Assembly (NCBI GenBank): GCA_016800925.1
Contig: JABCPU010000093.1
Location: forward strand, 124,001-188,000
Length of the DNA stretch: 64,000 nt
Source: Suillus spraguei
Lineage: Eukaryota; Basidiomycota; Agaricomycetes; Boletales; Suillaceae
Direction of reading: 5' to 3'
Shown here: piece after piece, positions 10,392 to 21,814 of the stretch
Position numbering within the stretch: position 1 is the stretch's first letter
Layout of the letters: each line of letters starts with the position of its first letter
Notes under the pieces: generated by a model
The model's input: the letters and a program-made list of their open reading frames with translations, nothing else
Told to the model about the DNA's origin: nothing
Database searches by the model: none
Position numbers and translations under genes: made by a program

Positions 10392-11786
10392 CTATTTAAC
10401 GTGGGTATTTATGGGTTGGATAACTGTGTGTTCCGTCACTGTGGCGACTTCCTCTATCTTGACTTCGGATCCAGGGTCCACGGTAGTCCCGTTCCCGTTC
10501 CTTTTCCTTTCCTTCCTCTCATCCATCCATGGTCCTGCACCACTAAGCTCGCATCCTCCTTCGCTCTCGCAAGCACACTTACCTCCCAGTATCTCTGGCA
10601 GGTTTTCGGCGTCTACTACATCAAGTAGAACGTCTTTATAGTTCGAACCAAGAATGTCGACCTTCTCTATAGTTTCTTTTGCCAGCCAGGGCTTGATGAA
10701 TCCCCAAATAAAGGTAAATGAGGATGGCGCATTGATTATCAAAAGTTGACCCATTCTAAGACTATGAGTGAATCAATCGAACCTAAACAACGCTATAGGA
10801 CGCACGTGTCGGGAAAATAATCTTGTGAGATCTGGAATGAGGCTTGTGCCAACGATTTCACTTGCCAAAACTGTGATAACCTGGACGAACGTCAGTTTAT
10901 TGGCAGCCGGAAAGCGCCAACGACCAACCCAAACCCTTTGAGGTCCACAATTACAATCGATTGGTGAATAGGCTTCCCTGCGGCACGCGATGCAGCTGGA
11001 AGTACTTCACGGGTAAGGGAATCTGCGTTTACAACGATAGCCTCCCAGTGCTTCTCCGGTGTGACATGCTTGTACAGCTCCGGAAGGTTTAGCCCACCAA
11101 AGAACTGGATGTGGACTGGTCGGCCTTTCTGAAAGGCAGGGATCTACCAATAACCATGGGTTGCTAAGGCAATATCAAGCTCACCTTGTCTGTCTGAGAT
11201 GGCCATGACCATCGCTACCATTAGAATTCTTAGCAAAAGTCTCGGTGGAGAACTTGCCTTATGGAAATACATAGACCAGGACTTGAATATTTCATCCCGC
11301 TCAGGGTACTATACGAGAACGGGAAGTTTCGCTGTTAACTCCGATTCAATTGAAGGAAGGACATACATCATAGGGATCTAGTCTGTTATATAACGCATCT
11401 ATCCCGTCACCTCCGACGGTTTTCCGCCATTGCTGACAATTCTGCAACATTTTCTTTGATTCATTCAAATTGAACTTGCGTGCGTGAAGAAACCGACTGT
11501 GATGTGTACATCATGAAGTTCATGGCAGCGATGCTAAATTCAAGAGTAGGAAAAGAGCTTACAGGAGGGTTGCGTCATCCGTCCCAACAGAGTCCCCTTC
11601 TCGAATGATTTCTTCATCAAACACTTGCCTACGGAACGCTTCTAACGTCTGGTTCTCTTCTGGTGTGAGCAACATCGTTGCCATTGTGCGACCGGGATAT
11701 GCCACGAACGAGGTATAGAGACAAGTGATGTATGTTAGACCTTGTAGAAGCTCGCGAATCGTATTCTGATCCAAGTTGTCCCTCAC
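10392..11786 (-). CDS. SEC14: SEC14-like phosphatidylinositol/phosphatidylcholine transfer protein
   Basis: A CRAL-TRIO lipid-transfer protein of the SEC14 type, which coordinates phosphoinositide supply with Golgi secretion. Exon 1 gives the CRAL-TRIO N domain (LTPEENQTLEAFRRQVFDEE, then TDDATLL). The next exon gives RFLHARKFNLNESKKMLQNC, then WRKTVGGDGIDA. Middle exons give ERDEIFKSWSMYFHKA and KHVTPEKHWEAIVVNADSLT. After splicing come LSQFWQVKSLAQASFQISQ and DYFPD, and the last exon (10392-10754) has LRMGQLLIINAPSSFTFIW, DVLLDVVDAENLPEILGG and GAGPWMDER. The joins at DLKGFG|LSQFW and DYFPD|LRMGQ use good GT...AG pairs. The start is uncertain: 11786 keeps the whole frame, but Met at 11684 would also leave the domain intact. 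A 5' fragment of this gene is repeated at 7074-7320. Confidence 0.85.
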
Positions 11787-12398
11787 GTCGCCGACGCAGC
11801 AACGGGAATCTCAGGTTATTGATGACAACTCACGGTGACTCGGAAGCTGAAGTGGTTAACGTTCACCCTATGATCATGATACACAGTGGATTCAAGTTCT
11901 CACGTGATACTCCGCGGACAGACCGATCATGGCTGTGGAGTAACAAGCTGTAGTATGAGCGCATTACCACATTCTGGTATTTCGTGATTAGACGAGTGCC
12001 CACTCATCTTCCAACTGAGTTATGACAATTGGATGAAGGTATGTGGCAGTTTTCCTTGTCAACGTATGGTCACGAATTTGGACGACTTCTATGAAACATG
12101 TATTATGTGGCAGAAAGTAGAAATTAAGGAATGAGTTTCAGCAGGTGGTATTGGAACAAGTATAGTCCGCGATGACAAATGAGAAAATACCTGCTGCACG
12201 TCCAACATGTTGATCTGGTGAAATACTAGCCTATAAGAACGTTATGGCAAGGTTAAGAAAACATAATCATACGCGAAAATCTGCTAATACGTAAGCAGCA
12301 CCAAGGTCTAGCCTATCACTCCCGACACGTAGCTTTATTTCAGCACTTCCAGAAATCAAACCCAAAATAAGCACATATACTGAATTCCTCTCATCATA
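11787..12398. other. Divergent intergenic region
   Basis: This lies between the 5' ends of SEC14 (-) and the zinc-knuckle gene (+) and must hold both promoters. The first ~65 bp are shared with the SEC14 fragment at about 7250-7320. I see no gene and no clear core element. Confidence 0.4.
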
Positions 12399-13112
12399 AT
12401 GTCAAAATTCGCGCCTCACCGTCGGTCAAACAACAACCCGAGGGCAACCTCTACAACCGTTTGTCAGAAGTGCCTTGGTACAGGTGTGTGTCCTCCTTTG
12501 GATGTCGATGCAAAGGCAATTTACACCAGGCGAAATCATGCAGGACATTTCATATTCGAATGCAAGTCCACGCGTCCATACGTATCCCGTCCTTCGCGGA
12601 CGGAAATGCTCGAAAATCCAAAGTTGCTTGCGAAGTTGAAGGCAGAGGGAAAGCCTTCAGTCCAACTACCGGAAGAATTTAGCACAAAGTACGTCGACCG
12701 ACGACTTGTATGGTTGATTTTGGCTGACACCCTCTTCTGTTACTTAGGAGTGGAACAGCAAACCGAATTTTAGAGTCAAAGGAGCAGGAACGATTGGCAC
12801 TGGAGGGATCCAAAGGTAAAGCCAAGGAGGAAGACAGCAGAACTAGAAAGAAAGCCAGAAGGTCGTTTATAATCCACTTATTGTGCCTGCGTAGGCTGAT
12901 CGCCCATTGTAAACAGGTCTTCGAGGTCCCTCAGATAGTTCGGACGACTCAGAGTCAGAATCAGATTCAGGGTCTAGCTCATCTGCCAGCTCTACATCAA
13001 GTTCAGATGCCTCACGTTCGGTTTCCAGGACCGCAGCAGGAAGCGACCGACGCGGCAAGGATCATATTCAACTCGTTCAGAATCTTCATCTCGCAGTAGA
13101 TCCAGAGACTGA
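12399..13112 (+). CDS. ZCCHC10-like zinc-knuckle, RS-tailed nuclear protein
   Basis: Exon 1 gives MSKFAPHRR, then TVCQKCLGTG. Splicing over a GTGTGT...TGCAG intron joins it to HFIFECKSTRPYVSRPSRT, forming a CCHC knuckle (CxxC, then H, then C) with the diagnostic STRPYVSRPSRT. Next come LENPKLLAKLKAEGKPSV, then SGTANRILESKEQERLALEG, a lysine-rich coil and an acidic Ser/Asp stretch. The family (human ZCCHC10) is a small nuclear protein linked to RNA processing; its exact role is not well defined. The C-terminus is ambiguous. A frame ending in SESSSRSRSRD with stop at 13110-13112 gives the expected RS tail but needs one more frame change. The preceding acidic frame runs on to about 13178. The gene converges on the V-ATPase gene. 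Confidence 0.75.
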
Positions 13113-13210
13113 AAAATGTCATCTGAGCGTTCAAAGCAAAGTTTGTCTGCGCTCTTACTCGGAGTCTTTATTTATGTAGGAACAGAATGTATGTAATGAA
13201 GTATGAGAGA

Positions 13211-14020
13211 TCAATTGCAAACATCCACGAGAGCAGTGACCTTTGTGTTCATCAACAGTGCAACGATGAGGCTGAAATACACACGTTATCAGCAGTACGT
13301 ATAAGTACGTATAAAATGCTCACCCGTAAAGCCCCAGGACTTCTGCAAAGATCAGGATGAGGATCATGCCCACAACACTCGTTGCTCGTGAACATATGCC
13401 CGGACACACTGCAACCAGTAATGATGTTCACGCATACATTCATAGTAGTTCAAAATACTTACCGAATCTCCGACGTGACCAATAGCATAACCCGCAGCAA
13501 TGCCAGTCATTCCACAAGAAAGGCCTGCTCCCAGATGAATGAAGCCAGCAGCTAGGGGATACCCTTTCGATGGAGTCACTACAAACCGGTCAAAACACGC
13601 AAACGTCATGCTAAGATTATTTACTTACAATTTCCTGCAATGAGGACCGATACCACTAGGCCATACACCGCAATGATTCCTGCCATAACCACAGGCACCA
13701 ACGACTATATTGTTCAACATGAGTTCAAAGAAGCTTGTTAATGGGCTGCACTCGCCCTCATGATCAGTTCAGGCTTAAACGTCCCCAGACCTGCAATCCC
13801 AATTCCAGCCTTTGCCGTTCCAAACGCAGCACCGGCCGCTGTATTTAGTGGCATCAGATAACATTCGAGAGCTCAGAGCCATAGCGTACTGCTGAAAATC
13901 ATCTATGGAGGACTGTTATGATGAACTGAACATAGTATCCCAATTGCAGTGACTTACAGCTGAAGCAACACCTGCAAAGCCAAAAAATGGCGCATATGGT
14001 GGGCAGAGATCTGCTGGCAT
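13211..14020 (-). CDS. VMA11: V-type ATPase proteolipid subunit, c' type
   Basis: A membrane-ring proteolipid of the vacuolar H+-ATPase V0 sector. The first exon starts [20 protein letters not shown], the usual short N-terminus and helix 1. Next exons give [20 protein letters not shown] with ELIMR, then [20 protein letters not shown] with LIAGN, then [20 protein letters not shown] with [13 protein letters not shown], then [12 protein letters not shown]. The last block gives [20 protein letters not shown] and ends [14 protein letters not shown]. The glutamate in [10 protein letters not shown] is the proton-carrying residue. FKPELIM and LIAGN are closer to the fungal-specific c' (Vma11) than to c (Vma3), which is why I chose that name; Vma3 is the alternative. 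Six or so short exons are typical of this gene. Confidence 0.85.
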
Positions 14021-14347
14021 TTCAAGGGATATTGATAGGTGACCACCAGAGGAGTGAAAAAAAAGAATCTGCGCAAACCAAGTGGACGTGACGAAGGGCT
14101 ACACCGCAGGCGAAGTACGAGGAGTTAGCATCACGTGACCACTTACCGCCTTGACAGTATTCAATATTCAAGAATCAAAGGTCAAAGTTTCAGCCAAACC
14201 AAATTCAGGACTAGCTATCTACGTAGTCTCAATGTGTTCATCAATGGATATGATCTCTGTTGTATTATGCATACATGCAATGATAAGTATGAGCACGAAC
14301 AAGTCTAAAAACTGTACGAAACCAAAAGTAGGATGCCCGAGCCCAAA

Positions 14348-15045
14348 CTACTTCTTTTTAACGGACTTGATGCGAATTTGTTCATTACCGATGAAAATAC
14401 CCTAACCATATATCAGTCTCCTCTTTCAATATAGCTCATAGTTGAAGGTATGCTCACCTTGCCTTTGTATGGTTCAGGTGGACGCCATTTCCGTATACGT
14501 GCAGCAAAAAGACCAAGCAAATGCTTGTCCGTGCAAAAGAGCATGATCTTCGTCGGAGAAGGCACATCCGCTTTGATATGCGCAGGAATAGGCACGTAGA
14601 CATTATGAGAATGTCCTAGCTTCATATTAAGCCTCCGGCCATTTCCACCATTCGTCGTCCCTCTCGGATCGTCCTCCAACGCAGCTCTGTATCCGACGCC
14701 CACAAGGTATATGGGAACAGTGAAACCCTCCGTCATGCCGACGACCGCGTTATTTATGAGCGTCCGAGTGAGACCCCACATTGACCGCTGCTTCTTTACC
14801 TCTGCATCCTCTACGGCTATTGTCAGCACGTTCTCTTGTGGATAGGCGAGCTTCATGTATGATTCGAGTGGGACGGACGTTGTACCGAGAGGTCCCTTAA
14901 CTTGGAGCGAAGTTTGAGATTGGGTGATGGTGACATTTGGTGGAATTGGGATGGGAGTTTTTCCGATATGAGAGATGTGTACGCATGCACGAGCTGATGA
15001 GCTGAAGTGTCGTATGGTCTTGCTCAACGCTGCCCGTGGTATCAT
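14348..15045 (-). CDS. MRPL6: Mitochondrial large-subunit ribosomal protein L6 (uL6m)
   Basis: A bacterial-type L6 protein with an N-terminal presequence. MIPRAALSKTIRHFSSSARA looks like a mitochondrial targeting peptide, and IGKTPIPIPPNVTITQSQTS is the classic uL6 opening. The middle has VKGPLGTTSVPL and RTLINNAVVGMTEGF, and the C-terminal half has YLVGVGYRA. The conserved end (ADVPSPTKIMLFCTDKHLLG, then IRKWRPPEPYKGK) joins over a short intron to GIFIGNEQIRIKSVKKK and a stop at 14348-14350. The ending PPEPYKGKGI is the uL6 hallmark. The open frame extends upstream to 15306, but the presequence fits only the Met at 15045. It is divergent from the permease, sharing a ~600-bp promoter region. 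Confidence 0.88.
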
Positions 15046-15338
15046 GGCTTCCGGTTGCAACTTGGAAATCGTCTTTAGGTTTTTGCGAACGCCGCCGCGG
15101 AGCCTATAGTCGACTTGCTCACATGCCTTATCTGGTAACAACAACAACGCCAACCCTTGAACATGAACAACTTTTGCACGAATTCCCATTGTCAAGCAGC
15201 ACAAACTAGAAAATATCAACATAAAAAAACAGACTCCATCGGCTATTCGTGCTATACCTATTTTTCTTATCTTGTACGCTATTCCCCAGGACGACCCACA
15301 CAACACCGCGTTAAAAAGTTTCCGTTTTTTATCACGGT

Positions 15339-15353
15339 ATATAAATATATAAA
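15339..15353. promoter_or_regulatory. TATA-rich element followed by a CT-rich tract
   Basis: TATAAATATATAAAA is followed by TTTCTCTCTCTTTCTCTCCC. A TATA-like element next to a pyrimidine tract is a common core promoter arrangement in fungi. It lies 310 bp before the permease start and 294 bp before MRPL6, so it could serve either gene. Confidence 0.35.
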
Positions 15354-15662
15354 ATTTCTCTCTCTTTCTCTCCCATTGTCAAGCTCTGCAAGTCATCCTA
15401 TCGAGCTTACGTTACACGCGCGGTCCGCTGTGACACGTCAGAAGATGACAGCTTGGGTCATACGGAAGATAAGAGGGCAGATTATCCTGGTCTATCCCAG
15501 GAATACTTATCTCCAACTGCAATATTATTATCAATCAATGACGGCAGCTGCGGCCAGCGCTGGTGACTTTTATTTGAGGTGTGTTATCAATTTCATCATT
15601 ACTCTATATATTCGGCAGAATGCACTCCAACCCCATTTTTTCCCTCTAAAGATCTCACTAAA

Positions 15663-17852
15663 ATGGTTAAGCATGAAGAATTCGGCAATGTCACTGAGTC
15701 CATCAGTGTCAATAGCCAGGATGGCGTCTCTCCCGTTCACCGAGAAGATAATATGCTGCTCCGGAAGCTTGGCTACAAGAGCGAGTTTAAACGGGAATTT
15801 TCGGTATCGCGATTTATTTTTTTACTTGCTTGCGCAGACCTGACTTTGTGACACAGCTATTAGAGACGATCTCATTCTCGATGTCTATCCTGGCTGTATC
15901 TTGTGGAATCACTACCGGATATTCCTATCCTTTGCTTTCAGGTTAGTGATACCTGGGGACATGATGAAAGCAGGAATTCACTTGCTATATTTCAGGAGGC
16001 CATTTTGCCATGGTGTGGGCATGGCCCATAGCGTGCATATTCGTCATGTGCGTTGCTGCATCGATGGCAGAGCTCGCTTCTTCTATGCCGTACGTCATTC
16101 CGATTACTATTGAACTATAATGAACCACCTCCTGCGGTAGTACAAGCGCTGGGTTATACTATTTCTCAGCTAAAATGGCTTCGAAGGAACGGTCCGCTCT
16201 TGCATCTTGGATAACAGGATGGAGTAACATTACGGGACAAGTAACCTTGATTTGCTCCATTAACTTCAGTTGGTTCGTGTACATTTTCTGCTTTTATGAA
16301 TGATGGATTCATGCATGCCTTGTAGCGCGGAACTCATCACCACAGCAATAGCAATTGGCACGGACGGCACAGTGGTCTTGGGGTCGGGCGCGACATTTGG
16401 CATACTGATGGTCTCGTGACTGGTCCATCGTTTTGCTCTCTTGCTAATAAAGCATCCAATCCAGGCTATCCACATCACGCAAATGTTTCTCTGCTCAGCT
16501 GGGACTCGTATTATCGCCCGAATGACAGTTTTTATTATGCTGCTCATCAGTGAGTCGCAAGGGCAGGCATCAAGTTGGTTTGGGCTTACAACATACTACG
16601 CAGTAACTACATCGATTGCGGCAATTATCTCCCTACTCGTTTGCGCTGGCAATCAGAGAGTCTCGTCAGTGGATGCGTGGACAAAGTTCGAGAACAATAC
16701 CGGATGGAGTAATAGTAAGTGTGTTCATGTCTAATGCGTTTCGGTGCCTGACCATGTTCAGATGCCTGGGCTTTTATTCTCGCTTTTACATCGCCGATGT
16801 GGTCTTTAACAGGCTGTAAGTAGCGTAGCAAAGTGGTCTTGTACTGCAAGAAGAACATACCTAACCACGTCTATTCAGATGACTCTGCTGCGCATATCGC
16901 TGAGGAAACCGCAGGAGCTGCACGTGCAGCACCTATTGCGATTTTGGTTGGGGTTGCCGGAACCGAGATCCTGGGCTGGCTCTATTATATCGCTGCTTCT
17001 TATGCTACCCACTCGGTTCCAGAGATCTTGCAGTCGGAACTAGCGCTCCCCATTGGCCAAGTATTTTTGAATGTCCTGGGAAAGAAAGGTACTCTGGCCC
17101 TCTGGTGCTGTATCACAGTGTTGCAGGAAAGTACATTTATGACAAATAACACGCTCAGATATCTAACTTCCGGACAGTACCTTTGCGGGTGTTCACAAGC
17201 TATTGACGCCTCACGCGTCGTTTTCGCGTTTTCTCGGGACAACGCTCTTCCCGGCTCGCGATGGTGGAAGCGCATCAACCGCACGACGCAGACTCCGGTG
17301 AATGCTGTATGGTTTGCGATGGTGCTCTCTGCCATTTGTGGAACATTGGTATTTTCCACGGAAGCATTTGATTCGTTGGCATCGTACGTCGAGCGATCTT
17401 TTCCAGTCATTATATTCATATCATTGCTTTGAAGAGCGTCGGTAATAGGTTTATATATCTCGTATGTGACGCCCATCTACTGTCGTGTTACCTGGGGAAA
17501 GGACAAACTACAGCCTGGCCCATTCAGTCTCGGTCGGTGGTCTTTCCCGATAGGTTGGATAGGTATTGTTTGGGTGACATTCATGGTTGTCATGCTGCTC
17601 TTTCCATACACACAGACAGCCAGTGTGCAAACCATGAGTGAGTGTCATTCATAGCTACAGGTCCCTGACTTATCGCAAGTTATAGATTATTCGATAGTGA
17701 TCGTTATGGCCGTCTTTATATTTGCCGGTGGATCATGGATATTCTCCGCGAGACATTGGTTCACAGGACCCATCCCGAACATCGACATGCAGAGCGATTC
17801 ATCGTCGTATTCGGAGAAACATAACACAGAGCAAAATAGTTTTGGTACATAG
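15663..17852 (+). CDS. APC-superfamily amino-acid/GABA permease (UGA4-like)
   Basis: A 12-helix plasma-membrane or vacuolar permease of the fungal GABA/choline-type branch. It starts MVKHEEFGNVTES, with LRKLGYKSEFKREFS before helix 1, the family-typical pre-helix motif. Next come SMSILAVSCGITTGYSYPLL, then GHFAMVWAWPIACIFVMC with AASMAELASSMP and TSAGLYYFSAKMAS. The hallmark DSAAHIAEETAGAARAAPIA is at about 16875-16940. AIDASRVVFAFSRDNALPGS follows at about 17200, then a long C-terminal half ending SARHWFTGPIPNID and a Ser-rich tail, with the stop at 17850-17852. About ten short introns are needed. The substrate cannot be assigned beyond small amino acids or amines. It converges on ARC1 with only ~60 bp between stop codons. 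Confidence 0.82.
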
Positions 17853-17912
17853 GATATGTATTTGATAGACCTGGCCATAAGGTTATTTGGCCGTATCTCT
17901 AGACCTGTGTAT

Positions 17913-19598
17913 CTATGATAACGATGCTCCAACGAAGTTTGGAGCAACGCAAATACCGTCCTTTGTACGGATCCTGTGAACTGATTTAGTCACCGGGTTG
18001 ATCCAGGCTGCCTCCTTCGTATCTAGCGTCGTAAATCCTAAGAAATCCGATCTATTAACATTCGAGATTCTTGAGAAAAGTAGCATCCGCACCTGGTTGA
18101 ATGGTCTCGAATATCTTTTTCTTGGGGTTCATTTGCGTTAACGGCTGGGCGTCTGAATAAAGTAGTCTGAGTGCATGGAGCGGAGACCTAAGAACGCTTT
18201 CGTACTTTCGTAATCGGGGCCCTCAAAGTACACCCGTTCACCTGGCTTAGAGCCTGGTGGAGGTTGGATAAGCTCGATACCGCCGTCTTTCCCATCTTTT
18301 GATGTTGCCTGGCCGAGTCAGATAGAGATGCACCGTTATCCAAGAAAATAAACCTACAGCTAGGACCATCGCAAAGCTCTTCACTCCACGCATGTTCGCG
18401 GGTTTCAAGTTGCACTACGTGGAAGGTCGACTATGTGGTTATAACATCATAAAGGTGACTCACAATGCAAACCAAATACTTATCCCGCATTTCTTCAATA
18501 GGTATGTAGTTCACGAGACCAGAAACAACTGTTCGTGGACCAGTCTCTTCACCAAGGTCAATTTGCTGATTGAACACACGCTGATTATAATCAAATTTTA
18601 CTTCAAGGAAATAGCGTACCTCGATATATAAACTGTCAGCTTCGGGGTGCTTTTTCACTGTGAAAATTGTCGACAAGTGTTTTGAATTTTAAAGCAGAGA
18701 CCAGCTCACCGTCGACGATGTGACCTATCCGCATATCAATCATTGAAGGAACAGGTTCACCGGCATCTTCAGCGACGGCCTTGCTACTAGCAGGAGCAGT
18801 AGCCTTCTCTTTTTTCTTGCCTCCGTTGTCCGCAGCGGCTGCGTCCTTCTTCTTTTCCTTCTTCTCCTTTGGTTTATCTTCGGGTGATTTGTCCTCCTTC
18901 GATGCCGCTACAGCTGTCGGTTCGACATGCTCCGCCACAGCTGCGGCCTTCTCTTTCTTCTTCGGTGCATCCGCTTTCCTCTCAATTGGAGGGGCAGAGG
19001 CAAGATCGAATGAAACAGAAGGAAACGCTGGAGACAGTGCACTTGCCGCAGCCAGCACAGATGGTCGCGTTTGAATGTGGTCGAAGTAACGCGTGACTGC
19101 AGGAGTAGAGTAGTGCTGAGCAGGTTGTAGCTGCGACTAAAATTACGGGCATAAGTTTTGGCAAATTAGATACTGTAATGGTCACGAACAAAGACCGGGT
19201 GCAGCGCTCCATATAGAGCAACATCTGCTGCAGTGAGATAGTTGCTCACAATATATGTGCGAGGGATGAGTTGGGTCTCGAGATCCTGCAACATTACTGG
19301 CTTATCAGGCAATTTATGTCAATTCCTCCATACGGCTTACTGGAAGAGCGACCTCTCCCTCTGCAACCTTCTCAATCCACTGCGCTACTTCAGCCTTGTC
19401 GGCTTCGGTCTTTCCGACATCTGCTTGCGAAGTCACGACGAGATCTTTCAGTGGGGAAGTGAGTTTGGATATAGAATATTCGTAAGACATTGCTCGTGCC
19501 AAAGGATTGAGTCGCGCGATTAATCGCGTTGACAATCGATGAGGAATCAGAAGATGGAATTGTGATCGAGTGATTCGAGTCAAAGTATTCATTGACAT
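17913..19598 (-). CDS. ARC1: ARC1/AIMP1-type aminoacyl-tRNA synthetase cofactor
   Basis: A cytosolic tRNA-binding cofactor that docks glutamyl- and methionyl-tRNA synthetases and raises their tRNA affinity. The N-terminal GST-like part includes [19 protein letters not shown], then [20 protein letters not shown] with HPVF, then [11 protein letters not shown] in the next exons. A lysine-rich linker (18750-19000, many [13 protein letters not shown] runs) is typical for binding tRNA. The C-terminal EMAPII-like OB domain has [41 protein letters not shown] with [44 protein letters not shown] with EGP, and a C-terminal [20 protein letters not shown] ending GASLS at 17913. All conserved blocks can be joined by GT...AG splices. 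The start is taken at the first Met that opens the GST-like frame; its exact position is uncertain. Confidence 0.85.
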
Positions 19599-19859
19599 CT
19601 ACAAATTTCACGTGACTCTGCCAGTTGACTCTTGCCAAGTCATTCAAATTTCAGCTTAGCCAAGCCTTAGACAATCCAACTTGATACCTACCCAATACCC
19701 GTCTCCGAGTCTTAGACTGAGGAATAAAAAATCAACTGACCACCTACTAGTGGTTTAGTATTACTGATCAGTACGTGGTCTCATTTTAGTAGTGGGACTT
19801 TCATGAAGATGATCGCATTTCAATACTGATGATCACTTCAGTCTTTCGCCTGCAATATC

Positions 19860-21656
19860 ATGATGACGCTTTCCTGTCCAGAAGTAACCGCAGACAGTCC
19901 CGCGCCAACATCGAAAGCTCAAACAGAGATTGACGATGAACTTGTCTCCCTTGAAGAGAGAATGCGAGCTCTTCGGACGCACCGAAATAGTCTCTCTCCC
20001 ATATCCTCCATCCCTCCAGAGCTCCTTGGTACTATTTTTGTCCATCATGTTCGGCAGATGCAGTTGATTTATAATTCTGATAACCCTCGTGTTCTTTCAT
20101 GGCTCGTTGTCGGACACGTGTGTTACCATTGGCGCGAGGTTGCTCTCGGGACACCGGAGTTATGGGCCACTCCGTTTCTCAACTCTTCAAAGGCCACGGA
20201 TGAAATGCTCACGAGGTCCAAAATGGCTCCATTAAACTTGAAGATCGGCCGGCGATATCGTATGGACTGCGTCCAAAAGGCGTTGATGCACATAGAGCGT
20301 TTGCAAGTGGTTTCTCTTCTGTTCTTGCACGGGGATACTGCGGGGTGCCGTTGTATCATGGATTTTATCGACAAGCTATCATCTTGCTCTGCTCCCAAAC
20401 TACAATCGCTTGCTTTGGAAGTAGGGAATAGACAAACACCACGGGTAGCAATCCCGATTTCTTTTCCCGCACCTAACCTTTGCAGCCTCCGAATCAAACA
20501 CTGTGATCTATCATGGGCATCCTCCGTCCTCACAGGACTCACTGTCCTTGAAATCAACAAACTGTCACCGGAATGCCTTCCGGCGTTAGATGAATTGATC
20601 TCTGCACTCCGTCGTATGCCTGCTCTGCACACTCTTGCATTAGAAGATGCTCTTCCGACTATTTCCCCTCATACGACGTCACTCCCTCGCCCACATCGCG
20701 TCATGATTGTTCGACTCTTCCACTTAAAACAATTGCATTTGACGGCAAAAATGTTGGAAGTGGCCAACGTGCTAAATTATATTGAGTCGACAGCGTCGGA
20801 AGTTCGACTGGTATGCCGAGCATCCTCAGGAAATCCGAACCAAGAGTGGGGTATAAGCCTTCCCATCATCTCTCGTGCCTTGGGAAACTGCTTTATAGGC
20901 ACTCCAAATAAGTCTCGACAAGTCCCTCGTTCCATGCAACTGTCTTCCCCTAGTAGTTGCATTCGCTTGCATTATAGCACGAGCCGGAACCCTTCATGGG
21001 TGGGGGGAATGTCTTGTCTGGATCCGGATTTGTCGGCGGAGTGCTCTGCCATTCTTGACATTGACTTTCCTGTTGAAATGAGGAGAACAATCCTTAGCAG
21101 CTTGCGGAGGGTCGTTCCTCTTTGGAGTATCGAGGTCATGTACTTTGACTTTTGCTTCGCTTGTTGGGATGGATTCTGGGCTGATATTCTTGGTCGTGGC
21201 GGTGTTCGTAACCTTGCATACATGCACTTGCGAGGCGCAGACCAGGCTTTCGGGGAACTTCTTAAATCCCTGCGTTCACGGAAGCACAGTGTATCGCGGT
21301 TCATAGGCGGGCATTTACGACAAGGACCCATTTTCGGCCCAGCACTCTCCCATCTTGTCCTGGACCACTTGGAGTTCAACTCTAGCTGGATGCGGCCTTC
21401 TGACCTCCTTGACGCGCTCATCGATCGCGTCAATGAAGGTCGAGGGTTAGACCATCTTGCGATTGCTTCAACCTCGGGTATATCCGCCCGTGACGTGCAG
21501 TTGTTGCGAGAAGTAGTGGCCGATGTGAATTGGGATGAATACGAATACGAAAGCGATGAAGAATTCGACCTCTCAGACTATTACACGGATGAAGATGAAT
21601 ATGAGGATGATAACTTCATTGATTACAGTCTCTACAGTGACGGATACTCCTCCTGA
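19860..21656 (+). CDS. F-box domain protein, intronless, acidic C-terminus
   Basis: A 598-residue open frame without introns. Residues ~20-40 form a short coil (DDELVSLEERMRALR), followed by an F-box-like motif (ISSIPPELLGTIFVHHV, then HVCYHWREVALGTPELWAT). This order of coil, F-box and leucine-rich C-terminal region is standard in the large basidiomycete F-box families, which act as substrate adaptors of SCF ubiquitin ligases. The middle has loose leucine-rich repeats (LCSLRIKHCDLSWASSVLTG, LTVLEINKLSP). The last 45 residues are strongly acidic with tandem Tyr-Asp/Glu patterns (EYESDEEFDLSDYYTDEDEY). No substrate can be inferred. It diverges from ARC1 across ~260 bp and converges on the dioxygenase. 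Confidence 0.75.
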   Translation: MMTLSCPEVTADSPAPTSKAQTEIDDELVSLEERMRALRTHRNSLSPISSIPPELLGTIFVHHVRQMQLIYNSDNPRVLSWLVVGHVCYHWREVALGTPELWATPFLNSSKATDEMLTRSKMAPLNLKIGRRYRMDCVQKALMHIERLQVVSLLFLHGDTAGCRCIMDFIDKLSSCSAPKLQSLALEVGNRQTPRVAIPISFPAPNLCSLRIKHCDLSWASSVLTGLTVLEINKLSPECLPALDELISALRRMPALHTLALEDALPTISPHTTSLPRPHRVMIVRLFHLKQLHLTAKMLEVANVLNYIESTASEVRLVCRASSGNPNQEWGISLPIISRALGNCFIGTPNKSRQVPRSMQLSSPSSCIRLHYSTSRNPSWVGGMSCLDPDLSAECSAILDIDFPVEMRRTILSSLRRVVPLWSIEVMYFDFCFACWDGFWADILGRGGVRNLAYMHLRGADQAFGELLKSLRSRKHSVSRFIGGHLRQGPIFGPALSHLVLDHLEFNSSWMRPSDLLDALIDRVNEGRGLDHLAIASTSGISARDVQLLREVVADVNWDEYEYESDEEFDLSDYYTDEDEYEDDNFIDYSLYSDGYSS

Positions 21657-21814
21657 AGTGGTTTCCTCGGGTAAGCATGACAATCCCATTAAATGTGCTG
21701 GTGGCTCATACATACCAGCTGCATACGGAGCCTCCTAAAGCAAAGCGAGATGTAATAAAATTCGATGGCGAGACAACACTTCCTATATCCTCTTACTTAC
21801 GGACACAACCATCA

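Noticed and set aside
15157..15843. 228-residue plus-strand ORF upstream of and overlapping the permease
   Set aside because: It overlaps the MRPL6 promoter and the first permease exon in another frame. Its composition is that of chance AT-rich sequence.
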